A stretch of DNA of 10,241 bases from an uncultured Actinomycetes bacterium (GTDB lineage: Bacteria; Actinomycetota; Acidimicrobiia; Acidimicrobiales; Acidimicrobilacustridaceae): assembly GCA_945957335.1 (NCBI GenBank), contig CAMFLJ010000119.1, positions 1 through 10,241 on the forward strand. Direction: 5' to 3'. Below, one piece after another: positions 1 to 7,678 of the stretch; position 1 is the first letter of the stretch, and the number at the start of each line of letters is the position of its first letter. The position numbers were made by a program, and so were the translations under genes. The notes under the pieces are model-generated. The model did not search any database. It was not told the origin of the DNA and saw nothing but the letters and a program-made list of their open reading frames with translations.

Positions 1-1
1 G

Positions 2-2155
<2,154 letters not shown>

Positions 2156-2162
2156 ACGAGCG

Positions 2163-2200
2163 GTCGCCCGCCCGTGGCAACGAGGCCGCGGGCGGGTGAC
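2163..2200. terminator. Strong hairpin between convergent katE and MBL-fold genes
   Basis: An inverted repeat pairs 2163-2178 with 2185-2200: 16 pairs including two G-U, around a 6-base loop (AACGAG). It begins 7 bases after the katE stop and lies 31 bases past the stop of the opposing gene. No T-run follows on either strand, which is common for terminators in high-GC actinobacteria. Its place between two convergent genes suggests a bidirectional terminator. Confidence 0.75.
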
Positions 2201-2231
2201 GGCGGGGCGGGGGTCGAGGCGCGTTGGAGGG

Positions 2232-2975
2232 TCAGCCGGCCCCGAACATCGACAGCCACTCCTGCTCGTTACGAGGACGGAAGACGAAGTTCACCCGGCG
2301 GGTGTCACCCATCGACGCGTAGGGCGCCGCCGAGTAGAGGTGTCCCGGGAAGAGCAGCGAGTCGTCGGGCACCTTGCTGAGCGTGTGGGTGAGCGAGTGG
2401 TAGAGCGCCTTCGGGTCGCCGCCGGGCAGGTCGGTGCGACCGCACCCCTCGAGGAAGAGCGTGTCGCCGGCCACCAGCGCGCCGTCGAGCATGAAGCACT
2501 GGCTGCCCGGCGTGTGGCCAGGGGTGTGCACCAGCTCGATCGGGATGTCGCCGACCGTGACGACGTCGCCGCTGCGGTGGCTGACGATCTCGGAGTCGGT
2601 GAGCCCGGTGACCTTCTGGACGAGCGGGGCCTCTTCGGTCTGCACGTGCAGGGGCACGTCGGCCAGCTCGAGCAGCTCCTTCACACCGGCGATCTCGTAG
2701 CCCATCATCGAGCCGCCCACGTGGTCGGAGTGGTAGTGGGTGGCCAGCGCGCCGGTGAGGCGCATGCCGTCGGCGGCGAGCACGTCGAGGATGCCGGCCG
2801 GGTCGTAGGCGGGGTCGATCACCACGGCCTCGCCCGTCTCGCGGTCGCCGATCAGGTAGACGAAGTTGACCATCTGGCGGGCCAGCGGGTCGGTGCGGGC
2901 GATGTCGCGACCGGCCAGCAGCTGGCGGAAGTAGAGGCGGGGCAGCTCGGTGTCGGCGGGCGCGGCGTCGGTCAT
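2232..2975 (-). CDS. MBL-fold metallohydrolase, ETHE1 (persulfide dioxygenase)/glyoxalase II-like
   Basis: A 247-residue soluble enzyme of the metallo-beta-lactamase fold. Metal-site motifs are visible in order: THYHSDH (79-85), HTPGHTPGS with H154, GDTLF with D171, and FPGHLY with H212. The stretch GCGRTDLPGGDP (about 178-188) resembles the GCGRTDF element of ETHE1-like sulfur dioxygenases. Those use one iron to oxidise glutathione persulfide; glyoxalase II relatives hydrolyse S-lactoylglutathione. Actinobacteria often use other thiols, so the substrate is open. The start is the ATG at 2975: it fits the family N-terminus (LYFRQLLAGRD, then QMVNFVYLIGD) and typical length. The frame stays open far upstream, antisense to the desaturase, but that part is non-homologous shadow. 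No strong ribosome binding site precedes the ATG. It converges with katE and diverges from the desaturase. Confidence 0.9.
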   Translation of the reverse strand: MTDAAPADTELPRLYFRQLLAGRDIARTDPLARQMVNFVYLIGDRETGEAVVIDPAYDPAGILDVLAADGMRLTGALATHYHSDHVGGSMMGYEIAGVKELLELADVPLHVQTEEAPLVQKVTGLTDSEIVSHRSGDVVTVGDIPIELVHTPGHTPGSQCFMLDGALVAGDTLFLEGCGRTDLPGGDPKALYHSLTHTLSKVPDDSLLFPGHLYSAAPYASMGDTRRVNFVFRPRNEQEWLSMFGAG

Positions 2976-3011
2976 GGGGACATTCTCGCCCGACGCGGGC
3001 ACACTTTCCTC
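2976..3011. promoter_or_regulatory. Short divergent promoter interval (MBL-fold gene / desaturase)
   Basis: Two genes read away from this 36-bp gap (63 bp if the desaturase starts at ATG 3039), so promoters for both should lie here or in the adjoining coding ends. It holds a locally AT-richer stretch (ACACTTTCCT, 3001-3010) just before GTG 3012. I see no convincing -35/-10 pair and no Shine-Dalgarno for either gene, which would fit leaderless mRNAs. The call rests on gene orientation. Confidence 0.4.
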
Positions 3012-4022
3012 GTGGGCGACACCGTCAGCGCCGCCACGATGGTCCCGCCGGCGTCGGCCCTGCCCGACGTGCTGCCGACCGATCGCCTCACCGCCACGGG
3101 CATGCCGCGGCCGTTCCTGCGCGAGGAGCTGCGCCGCATCCCGAACGCCCGCAACGTGCTCAACGTGGCGTCGGTGTGGGCGCAGACCGCCGGCCTGCTC
3201 GCCCTCGTGTGCTGGGCGACGCCGAAGCTCCCGCTGTGGCTGGCCGTGCCCGTGTGGGCCGCGGCCTTCCTGCTGGTGGGCCGCGGGTTCGCCCTGTTCT
3301 CGATCCTGGCCCACGAGGCCGCCCACCGACTGCTGTTCAGCCGCAAGGCGGTGAACGACGTGGTGGGGCGCTGGCCGCTCGCCTACCCGGCGTTCGTGCC
3401 CTTCGACGCCTACCGCCGCAGCCACTTCGCCCACCACCGCGACGAGCTCGGCCCCAACGAGCCCGACCTCAACCTGTACCTCGGCTACCCGGTCACCCGG
3501 GCGTCGTGGCGGCGCAAGCTCCGGCGCGACGCGCTGGGCAGCTCGGGCTGGAAGAACCTCAAGGGCCTGCTGCTCGCCCTCACCAAGCCATCGGCCCGGC
3601 CGGTCGCCCTGCGCATCGTCGCCGCCCAGGTCGTGCTGTTCGTCGCCATGGGCCTGCTCTCGGGCCGCTGGTGGTTGTGGCCGGTGATGTGGCTGGCCCC
3701 GTGGATGACGGTGTGGCGCGTGCTGAACCGCCTGCGGGCGGTGGCCGAGCACGGCGGCATGGAGCACTCGGCCGACCGGCGGCGCACCACCCACGTCGTG
3801 CGCCAGACGCTGCTCCCCCGCTTCTGGATCGTGCCGTTCAACACGGGCTGGCACCTCGCCCACCACGCCGACATGGGGGTGCCGTTCCAGCACCTGCCCG
3901 CCCTGCACGACGAGCTCGTGCGCTCCGGCTGGGTGACCCCGTCGCTCGAGTACCGCACCTACTCGGAGCTCTGGAGGGCTGCATCTTCGGGATATGACAG
4001 TGAGCCGGCTATTGTCTTCTGA
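3012..4022 (+). CDS. Membrane fatty acid desaturase (type 1, three-His-box family)
   Basis: An integral-membrane di-iron enzyme that uses O2 and electrons to introduce a double bond into an acyl or similar lipid chain. Counting from GTG 3012 (336 residues), the three histidine boxes are HEAAH (101-105), HFAHH (138-142) and HLAHH (281-285). An EHGGMEH segment lies near 247-252. Hydrophobic stretches at about 54-72, 74-96, 200-217 and 219-236 give the usual two membrane hairpins, with the His boxes on the cytoplasmic side. The start is uncertain: GTG 3012, ATG 3039 and ATG 3102 are all in frame and none has a clear ribosome binding site. The C-terminus YSELWRAAS resembles family ends, but 12 residues of unusual composition (GYDSEPAIVF at the very end) follow, and the DNA there recurs at 4568. 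No ferredoxin or reductase partner is adjacent. Regioselectivity cannot be read from sequence. Confidence 0.88.
   Translation: MGDTVSAATMVPPASALPDVLPTDRLTATGMPRPFLREELRRIPNARNVLNVASVWAQTAGLLALVCWATPKLPLWLAVPVWAAAFLLVGRGFALFSILAHEAAHRLLFSRKAVNDVVGRWPLAYPAFVPFDAYRRSHFAHHRDELGPNEPDLNLYLGYPVTRASWRRKLRRDALGSSGWKNLKGLLLALTKPSARPVALRIVAAQVVLFVAMGLLSGRWWLWPVMWLAPWMTVWRVLNRLRAVAEHGGMEHSADRRRTTHVVRQTLLPRFWIVPFNTGWHLAHHADMGVPFQHLPALHDELVRSGWVTPSLEYRTYSELWRAASSGYDSEPAIVF
3965..3991 (+). repeat. 27-bp imperfect direct repeat, copy 1 (inside desaturase 3' end)
   Basis: Matches 4568-4594 at 24 of 27 positions. It starts GGAGCTCTGGA and ends CTTCGGG; the differences are at repeat positions 12, 14 and 20. 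It lies in the last codons of the desaturase (encoding ELWRAASS) and ends 55 bases before the ATG of the secreted-protein gene. Confidence 0.75.
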
Positions 4023-4034
4023 GCTGTCACGATC
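3991..4034 (+). promoter_or_regulatory. AT-richer leader of the secreted-protein gene with interrupted inverted repeat
   Basis: TGACAG (3995-4000) is mirrored by CTGTCA (4024-4029), with GAT and ATC further out and an AGCCGGCT palindrome (4003-4010) inside. TATTGT at 4010-4015 fits the actinobacterial TANNNT -10 pattern and would place transcription start near 4022, giving a short leader to ATG 4047. This is pattern matching only. The region also encodes the desaturase tail. Confidence 0.25.
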
Positions 4035-4046
4035 CCAGGAGCGCCC

Positions 4047-4538
4047 ATGTCTCGCAAGCCGTTCGTCGCCGCTGCCCTCGTGGCCAGCACCTTCGCCGTC
4101 GGGGTGATCGTGGCCCCGCCCGCGCTCTCCGACATCGGGCCCAATGCCGGTGACATCGCTGCAAGCTCCCCCGCCTACCCGGGCGGGCCGCTCACGCTGA
4201 CCGTCACGACGGGCTTCTCCTGCGACGCCAACACCACGTTCGATCCGCCCGACAGCACGGCCACCGTGCTCTCGCAGGACGCCAGCACCGTGATCGTGGC
4301 CGACACCCCGCTCGTCGCGACCGCCACCGGAGGGACCGTCACCGTCACGCTCCCGGCCGACCTGCCGCTCGGCACCTACACGATGCAGTTCCTCTGCAAC
4401 AACGACCAGGTCTCCTCGACCTTCGGCAGCAACGAGTTCGAGGTGACGGCCGCGCCTCCGACCACCACCACGGCCCCGACGACCACCACGGCCGCTCCTG
4501 CTGTGGCGGCCGCGACCACCCCGAGCTTCACCGGCTGA
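4047..4538 (+). CDS. Small secreted protein with Thr/Pro/Ala-rich C-terminal tail, function unknown
   Basis: A 163-residue protein whose family I do not recognise. The N-terminus (MSRKPF, then a hydrophobic run to about residue 23) is a Sec-type signal peptide with likely cleavage near PALS-D (about 28-29). The mature part (about 30-135) is rich in Thr, Val, Ser and Asp with alternating hydrophobics (LTLTVTTGF, GGTVTVTLPADLPLGTYTMQF), suggesting a beta-sandwich. Two cysteines (C59 and C116) could form one disulfide. A low-complexity tail with repeated TTTTAP-like units follows and ends ...TPSFTG. No C-terminal membrane anchor or full LPXTG sorting signal is present, so it is either free or bound non-covalently. 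An AGGAG at 4037-4041, 5 bases before ATG 4047, supports the start. It sits 24 bases after the desaturase and is enclosed by the 27-bp repeat pair. Confidence 0.85.
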   Translation: MSRKPFVAAALVASTFAVGVIVAPPALSDIGPNAGDIAASSPAYPGGPLTLTVTTGFSCDANTTFDPPDSTATVLSQDASTVIVADTPLVATATGGTVTVTLPADLPLGTYTMQFLCNNDQVSSTFGSNEFEVTAAPPTTTTAPTTTTAAPAVAAATTPSFTG

Positions 4539-4540
4539 CC

Positions 4541-4564
4541 CTCGGGCGCCGAGTGGGTGGCGCC
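4541..4564 (+). terminator. Hairpin(s) just after the secreted-protein gene
   Basis: CTCGG (4541-4545) pairs with CCGAG (4549-4553) around GCG, starting two bases after the stop codon. An alternative fold pairs GGCGCC 4545-4550 with GGCGCC 4559-4564. No T-run follows. It is a plausible weak terminator separating the secreted-protein gene from the P450. Confidence 0.4.
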
Positions 4565-4567
4565 TCC

Positions 4568-4594
4568 GGAGCTCTGGAAGACTGCAGCTTCGGG
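4568..4594 (+). repeat. 27-bp imperfect direct repeat, copy 2 (upstream of P450)
   Basis: Second copy of the repeat at 3965-3991 (24/27 identical), in the gap between the secreted-protein gene and the P450, ending 50 bases before the P450 ATG. Read in the frame of the secreted-protein gene it would encode ELWKTAASG followed by TGA, resembling the desaturase ELWRAASSG end. It contains GAGCTC and CTGCAG palindromes. Confidence 0.75.
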
Positions 4595-4598
4595 CTGA

Positions 4599-4618
4599 GG
4601 GCGCCGACGTCGGAGCCC
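4599..4618. promoter_or_regulatory. 20-bp near-perfect palindrome upstream of P450 (candidate operator)
   Basis: GGGCGCCGAC is followed by GTCGGAGCCC. The two 10-base half-sites are reverse complements except for one mismatched pair, and the centre CCGACGTCGG is perfect. It lies 26 bases before the P450 ATG, between the repeat copy and the ribosome binding site. That position suits a dimeric repressor such as a TetR- or GntR-type protein, or a hairpin in the mRNA leader. No regulator gene is in the window. Confidence 0.45.
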
Positions 4619-4644
4619 CGGCCGAAGCCGCAGGGGGAACCGAC

Positions 4645-5868
4645 ATGACCGCAGTGGAGTCCGATCGCGCCGACCGCACCCACGAGCCGCTCACCGACCA
4701 GTTCATGGGCGTCGAGCTGAGCGTCGACGACGCCAGCCAGCTGTACGCCGACCTGAGGTCGAAGGGCCGGCTGCTGTGGAACGCGACGCAGGGGTTCTGG
4801 GTCGCCCCGCACCACGCCGAGGTCATGCAGGTGTCGACCAGCCCCGACACGTTCTGCTCGGGCAAGGGCATCCTCACCTTCGAGATCGGTGCCGACTACG
4901 CCGGCAAGCCGCCGACGATGATGCACACCGACCCGCCGGACCACACCCGCTATCGCACGCTCGTGCAGCCGGCGTTCGGCCGCCGCGTGGTCAAGACGCT
5001 CGACGACTCCGTGCGTGACGCCGCCCGCGTGCTCGTCGACGCCCTGCCCCTCGACGAGCCGGTCGACATCGTCCCGCCCCTCGCCGTGCCGCTCCCGGTG
5101 CAGGTCATCGCCCAGCTGCTCGGCCTGCCCGAGGAGCGCTGGGACGACGTGTGGGAGTGGTCCGAGGCCTCCATCCCGGGCACCGAGACCTACGCCGACG
5201 AGGAGCGCCGGCTCGCCCTCAACGCCGAGATGATGGCCGAGCTCATGCGCCTCACCGCCGAGGCCCGCACCAACCCGGCGGACGATGTCATCGGCTGGCT
5301 GGCCACCACCGAGATCGACGGCGACAAGCTCACCGACGACGAGATCGCCATGTTCCTCAACCAGCTGCTGGTGGCCGGCAACGAGACCACCCGCAACACG
5401 ATCTCCGGCGGTCTCGTGGCCCTCGCCGAGAACCCCGACCAGTGGGCCCGCCTGGTCGAGGACCGTTCGCTGGTTCCCAGCGCCATCGAGGAGATCCTGC
5501 GCTGGACCACCGCGGTCATCTACTTCATGCGCACCGCCACCACCGACACCGTGCTCGGCGGCGTCGAGGTCGCTGCCGGTGAGCCGGTGGTGATGGTCTA
5601 CGCCTCGGCCAACCTCGACCCGGCCGAGTTCGGCGACGACGCCGACCGCTTCGACGTGGGCCGCACGCCGAACCACCACGTGGCCTTCGGCTTCGGCGCC
5701 CACTTCTGCCTGGGCGCCGCGCTGGCCCGGCTCGAGGTCGCCGCCGTCCTCGACTGCCTGCTCGACCGGGGCGTCACCCGCCTCGAGCTGGCCGGCCCCG
5801 TCGGCCGTTCGGTGTCGAACATCATCGCCGGCACCACCACCGCGCCGATGATCCTCCACACCTCCTGA
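4645..5868 (+). CDS. Cytochrome P450 monooxygenase (bacterial soluble class)
   Basis: A 407-residue soluble heme-thiolate monooxygenase, usual length for bacterial P450s fed by ferredoxin and ferredoxin reductase. Landmarks: the C-helix region HTDPPDHTRYR (94-104), the I-helix O2-activation motif AGNETT (244-249), the K-helix ExxR as E283-R286 in EEILRW, and the heme loop FGFGAHFCLG with the axial ligand C355. There is no N-terminal membrane anchor. AGGGGG at 4632-4637, 7 bases before ATG 4645, supports the start. The substrate and CYP family cannot be assigned by eye; the DPPDHTRYR and AGNETT style is common among actinobacterial P450s acting on steroids, terpenes, fatty acids or xenobiotics. 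No ferredoxin lies next to it. Its own gap carries a palindrome and a repeat copy, so it may be regulated separately from the genes upstream. Confidence 0.96.
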   Translation: MTAVESDRADRTHEPLTDQFMGVELSVDDASQLYADLRSKGRLLWNATQGFWVAPHHAEVMQVSTSPDTFCSGKGILTFEIGADYAGKPPTMMHTDPPDHTRYRTLVQPAFGRRVVKTLDDSVRDAARVLVDALPLDEPVDIVPPLAVPLPVQVIAQLLGLPEERWDDVWEWSEASIPGTETYADEERRLALNAEMMAELMRLTAEARTNPADDVIGWLATTEIDGDKLTDDEIAMFLNQLLVAGNETTRNTISGGLVALAENPDQWARLVEDRSLVPSAIEEILRWTTAVIYFMRTATTDTVLGGVEVAAGEPVVMVYASANLDPAEFGDDADRFDVGRTPNHHVAFGFGAHFCLGAALARLEVAAVLDCLLDRGVTRLELAGPVGRSVSNIIAGTTTAPMILHTS

Positions 5869-5888
5869 CGCGGGTCCTCCCGCTCAGG
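5864..5888 (+). terminator. Hairpin overlapping the P450 stop codon
   Basis: CCTGA (5864-5868) plus GCGGG (5870-5874) pair with CCCGC (5879-5883) plus TCAGG (5884-5888), giving 10 pairs with one bulged C and a TCCT loop. The left arm includes the TGA stop (5866-5868). A pyrimidine-rich run (CACCCCCTTCCCCTCTC) follows, and a second small hairpin CGCGG/CCGCG lies at 5905-5917. It is probably the P450 transcription terminator. Confidence 0.6.
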
Positions 5889-5965
5889 CACCCCCTTCCC
5901 CTCTCGCGGAATCCGCGGGGCACACAGGCGGTTGGTCGACTCACCGACGACCTCGGGAGTGCGAC

Positions 5966-6358
5966 ATGTCCGTCTTCACCGACCTCGAGCGCGAGTTCCT
6001 CGCCTCCGCCCGCCTCGCCCGCATCGCCACCGCCTCGGCCACCGGCCTGCCCGACGTCTCGCCGGTGACCTTCGGGCTCGACGGTGACGCCATCGTGAGC
6101 GGCGGCTTCGACATCACCAAGACCGTGCGCTTCAAGCAGCTCCAGGCCAACCCGCGGGCGACGATCGTGGTCGACGAGCTGGTGTCGGTCGACCCGTGGA
6201 CGCCGCGGGGCGTGAAGGTGCGGGGCGCGGCCGAGCTGATCGAGGAGGCGCCCGGGCGCTGGTCGATCCGGATCACACCCCAGGTGATCTGGAGCTGGGG
6301 CATCAACCCCGACGCCGAGAAGCACTTCGCCTCGATCGAGCGCCGCGACCTCACCTGA
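5966..6358 (+). CDS. PPOX-class F420-dependent split-barrel enzyme (MSMEG_5819/OxyR-like family)
   Basis: A 130-residue split beta-barrel flavin/deazaflavin protein, spanning the whole usual length of this small family. Recognisable stretches are FLASARLARIATAS (11-24), SPVTFGLDGDAI (about 32-43), TKTVRFKQLQANPRATIVVDE (51-71), DPWTPRGVKVRGAAEL (76-91) and the end IRITPQVIWSWGI (about 101-113). These resemble the F420-binding group related to OxyR of oxytetracycline biosynthesis, which is unrelated to the peroxide-sensing regulator OxyR. Members use F420H2 to reduce small molecules; the substrate here is unknown. GGGAG at 5955-5959, 6 bases before ATG 5966, supports the start. It lies 97 bases after the P450 beyond hairpins, so co-transcription is doubtful, and it converges with larC. 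Confidence 0.82.
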   Translation: MSVFTDLEREFLASARLARIATASATGLPDVSPVTFGLDGDAIVSGGFDITKTVRFKQLQANPRATIVVDELVSVDPWTPRGVKVRGAAELIEEAPGRWSIRITPQVIWSWGINPDAEKHFASIERRDLT

Positions 6359-6363
6359 ACACG

Positions 6364-6382
6364 GGCGAGCAGCTGCTCAGCC
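6364..6382. terminator. Small hairpin in the 27-bp convergent gap (F420-type gene / larC)
   Basis: GGC (6364-6366) plus the 12-bp perfect palindrome GAGCAGCTGCTC (6367-6378), then one bulged A and GCC (6380-6382). It is the only structure in the gap between the two stop codons. It is short, so its role as a shared terminator is tentative. Confidence 0.35.
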
Positions 6383-6385
6383 GGA

Positions 6386-7678
6386 TCAGCGGGCGCGGAA
6401 GGCGGCCTCGGCGCGGGCGGTGACCTCGCGCAGGGGCAGGCCGAGGGCCCGGGCGGCCCGGGCGACGTCGTCGTGCTCGGCCTTGGCCCGGGTGCCGGTG
6501 ACCTTGATGCGGATGGTGTGGCCGTCGACGGTGACCTCGTCGAAGGATCGGCTCTGGGGCCAGCGCTCGAGGGTGGAGCCGCGCACGCCCATGGTGCCGG
6601 TCTCGCGGACGAGCACGGCCCGCAGGTCGGCAGCGGCGGCCGGGTCGGCCAGCACGCTCACGGTGTGGGCGGGACGGCCCTTCTTCATCACGATCGGCGT
6701 CACCCACGCGTCGTGGGCGCCGGCGGCGATGAGGGCGTCGACGGCGTAGGCCAGCGCCTCGCCGGTGACGTCGTCGACGTTGGCCTCGAGCAGCACCACC
6801 GGGGTGCCCGGGACGGCCCCGGAGGTGTCGGCCCGACGGCCGATCACGACCCGGGTGAGGTTGGGCCGGTCGCCGAGGTCGGCGGTGCCGGCGCCGTAGC
6901 CCGAGGCCTCCACGACCATTGCGGGCATCGGTCCCCACCGCACCACGTTGGCGGCCAGCAGGGCGGCTCCGGTGGGGGTGGTGAGCTCGCGGGCGATGTC
7001 GAGGCCGTAGGTGGGGGCGCCCTGCAGGAGGGTGACGACCGCGGGCACCGGGACGGGCAGCTGGCCGTGGGCGGCACGCACCGATCCGGTGCCGTCGGCC
7101 ACGGCGGAGGAGGCGACCTCGTCGATGCCGAGCACCTCGAGGGCGGCGCAGGTGCCGACCACGTCGACGATGGCGTCGAGGGCGCCGACCTCGTGGAAGT
7201 GCACGGTCTCGGGCGGCTGGCGGTGGAGCCGGCCCTCGGCCTCGGCCAGGGCCCGGAAGGTGGCGAGGGCCCGGCGGTGCACCCGGTCGGGGAGCTCGGC
7301 CGCGGCCACGATGGCGGCGACCTCAGCGGCGGTGCGGTGCGGTGGGTCGGCCTCGGTGTGGACGTGGACCTTCGTGCCCGCGATGCCCGACCGCAGCACC
7401 GGCTCGGCCTCGACCGACCACCCGTCGACCGGCAGGCGCTTGAGCAGCGTGCGCACCTCGTCGAGGTCGGCGCCGGCGTCGACGAGCGAACCGAAGGCCA
7501 TGTCGCCGGCGATGCCGGAGAAGCAGTGGAACCAGGCGAGGGTGCCACCGCCGCTCGCGGGGACGGTCACGCCCTCCCACGCCACCGGGCCGGCGGGCGG
7601 CTCGTGCGAGTGGCCGTGCCCGTCGTCGCCGTGATCGTGGCCGTGCGGGTGGTCGTGGTCGTGGGTGTGCTCAGGCAT
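6386..7678 (-). CDS. larC: LarC: nickel insertion protein for nickel-pincer nucleotide cofactor
   Basis: A 430-residue single-chain LarC, which inserts nickel into pyridinium-3,5-bisthiocarboxylate mononucleotide in a CTP-dependent reaction, the last step of NPN cofactor synthesis. Family stretches are FHCFSGIAGDM (50-60), HFHEVGALDAIVDVVG (160-175), ELTTPTGAALL (231-241), SGYGAG (259-264), LEANVDDVTGEAL (297-309) and MKKGRP (331-336). In Lactiplantibacillus plantarum the protein is made from two frames (larC1/larC2); here it is one frame. The N-terminus carries a His/Asp/Gly-rich extension with ten His in residues 4-25 before the conserved core begins near residue 47, suggesting nickel binding or storage. 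ATG 7678 overlaps the larB stop by 8 bases (ATGCCTGA), indicating translational coupling. No larE or larA follows; the gene converges with the F420-type gene. Confidence 0.95.
   Translation of the reverse strand: MPEHTHDHDHPHGHDHGDDGHGHSHEPPAGPVAWEGVTVPASGGGTLAWFHCFSGIAGDMAFGSLVDAGADLDEVRTLLKRLPVDGWSVEAEPVLRSGIAGTKVHVHTEADPPHRTAAEVAAIVAAAELPDRVHRRALATFRALAEAEGRLHRQPPETVHFHEVGALDAIVDVVGTCAALEVLGIDEVASSAVADGTGSVRAAHGQLPVPVPAVVTLLQGAPTYGLDIARELTTPTGAALLAANVVRWGPMPAMVVEASGYGAGTADLGDRPNLTRVVIGRRADTSGAVPGTPVVLLEANVDDVTGEALAYAVDALIAAGAHDAWVTPIVMKKGRPAHTVSVLADPAAAADLRAVLVRETGTMGVRGSTLERWPQSRSFDEVTVDGHTIRIKVTGTRAKAEHDDVARAARALGLPLREVTARAEAAFRAR

Noticed and set aside
4047..4594. The repeat-flanked segment as an insertion sequence or integron cassette
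   Set aside because: No transposase, terminal inverted repeats or attC-like site is visible. The single gene is a secreted protein, so only the weaker duplication reading is kept as a finding.
2232..4877. 881-codon minus-strand open frame extending the MBL gene antisense through the desaturase and secreted-protein genes
   Set aside because: Only the part from ATG 2975 looks like a protein family. The rest is the low-complexity Arg/Gly/Ala/His text expected antisense to GC-rich genes, and the desaturase on the other strand has full His boxes.
4528..5859. 443-codon minus-strand open frame opposite the P450
   Set aside because: Shadow of P450 codons; the plus strand carries the AGNETT, ExxR and FGFGAHFCLG motifs.
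7598..7678. The His-rich repeat in DNA considered as a tandem-repeat or CRISPR-like element
   Set aside because: It is codon-level repetition of His/Asp/Gly within the larC reading frame, too short and irregular for a DNA-level repeat element.
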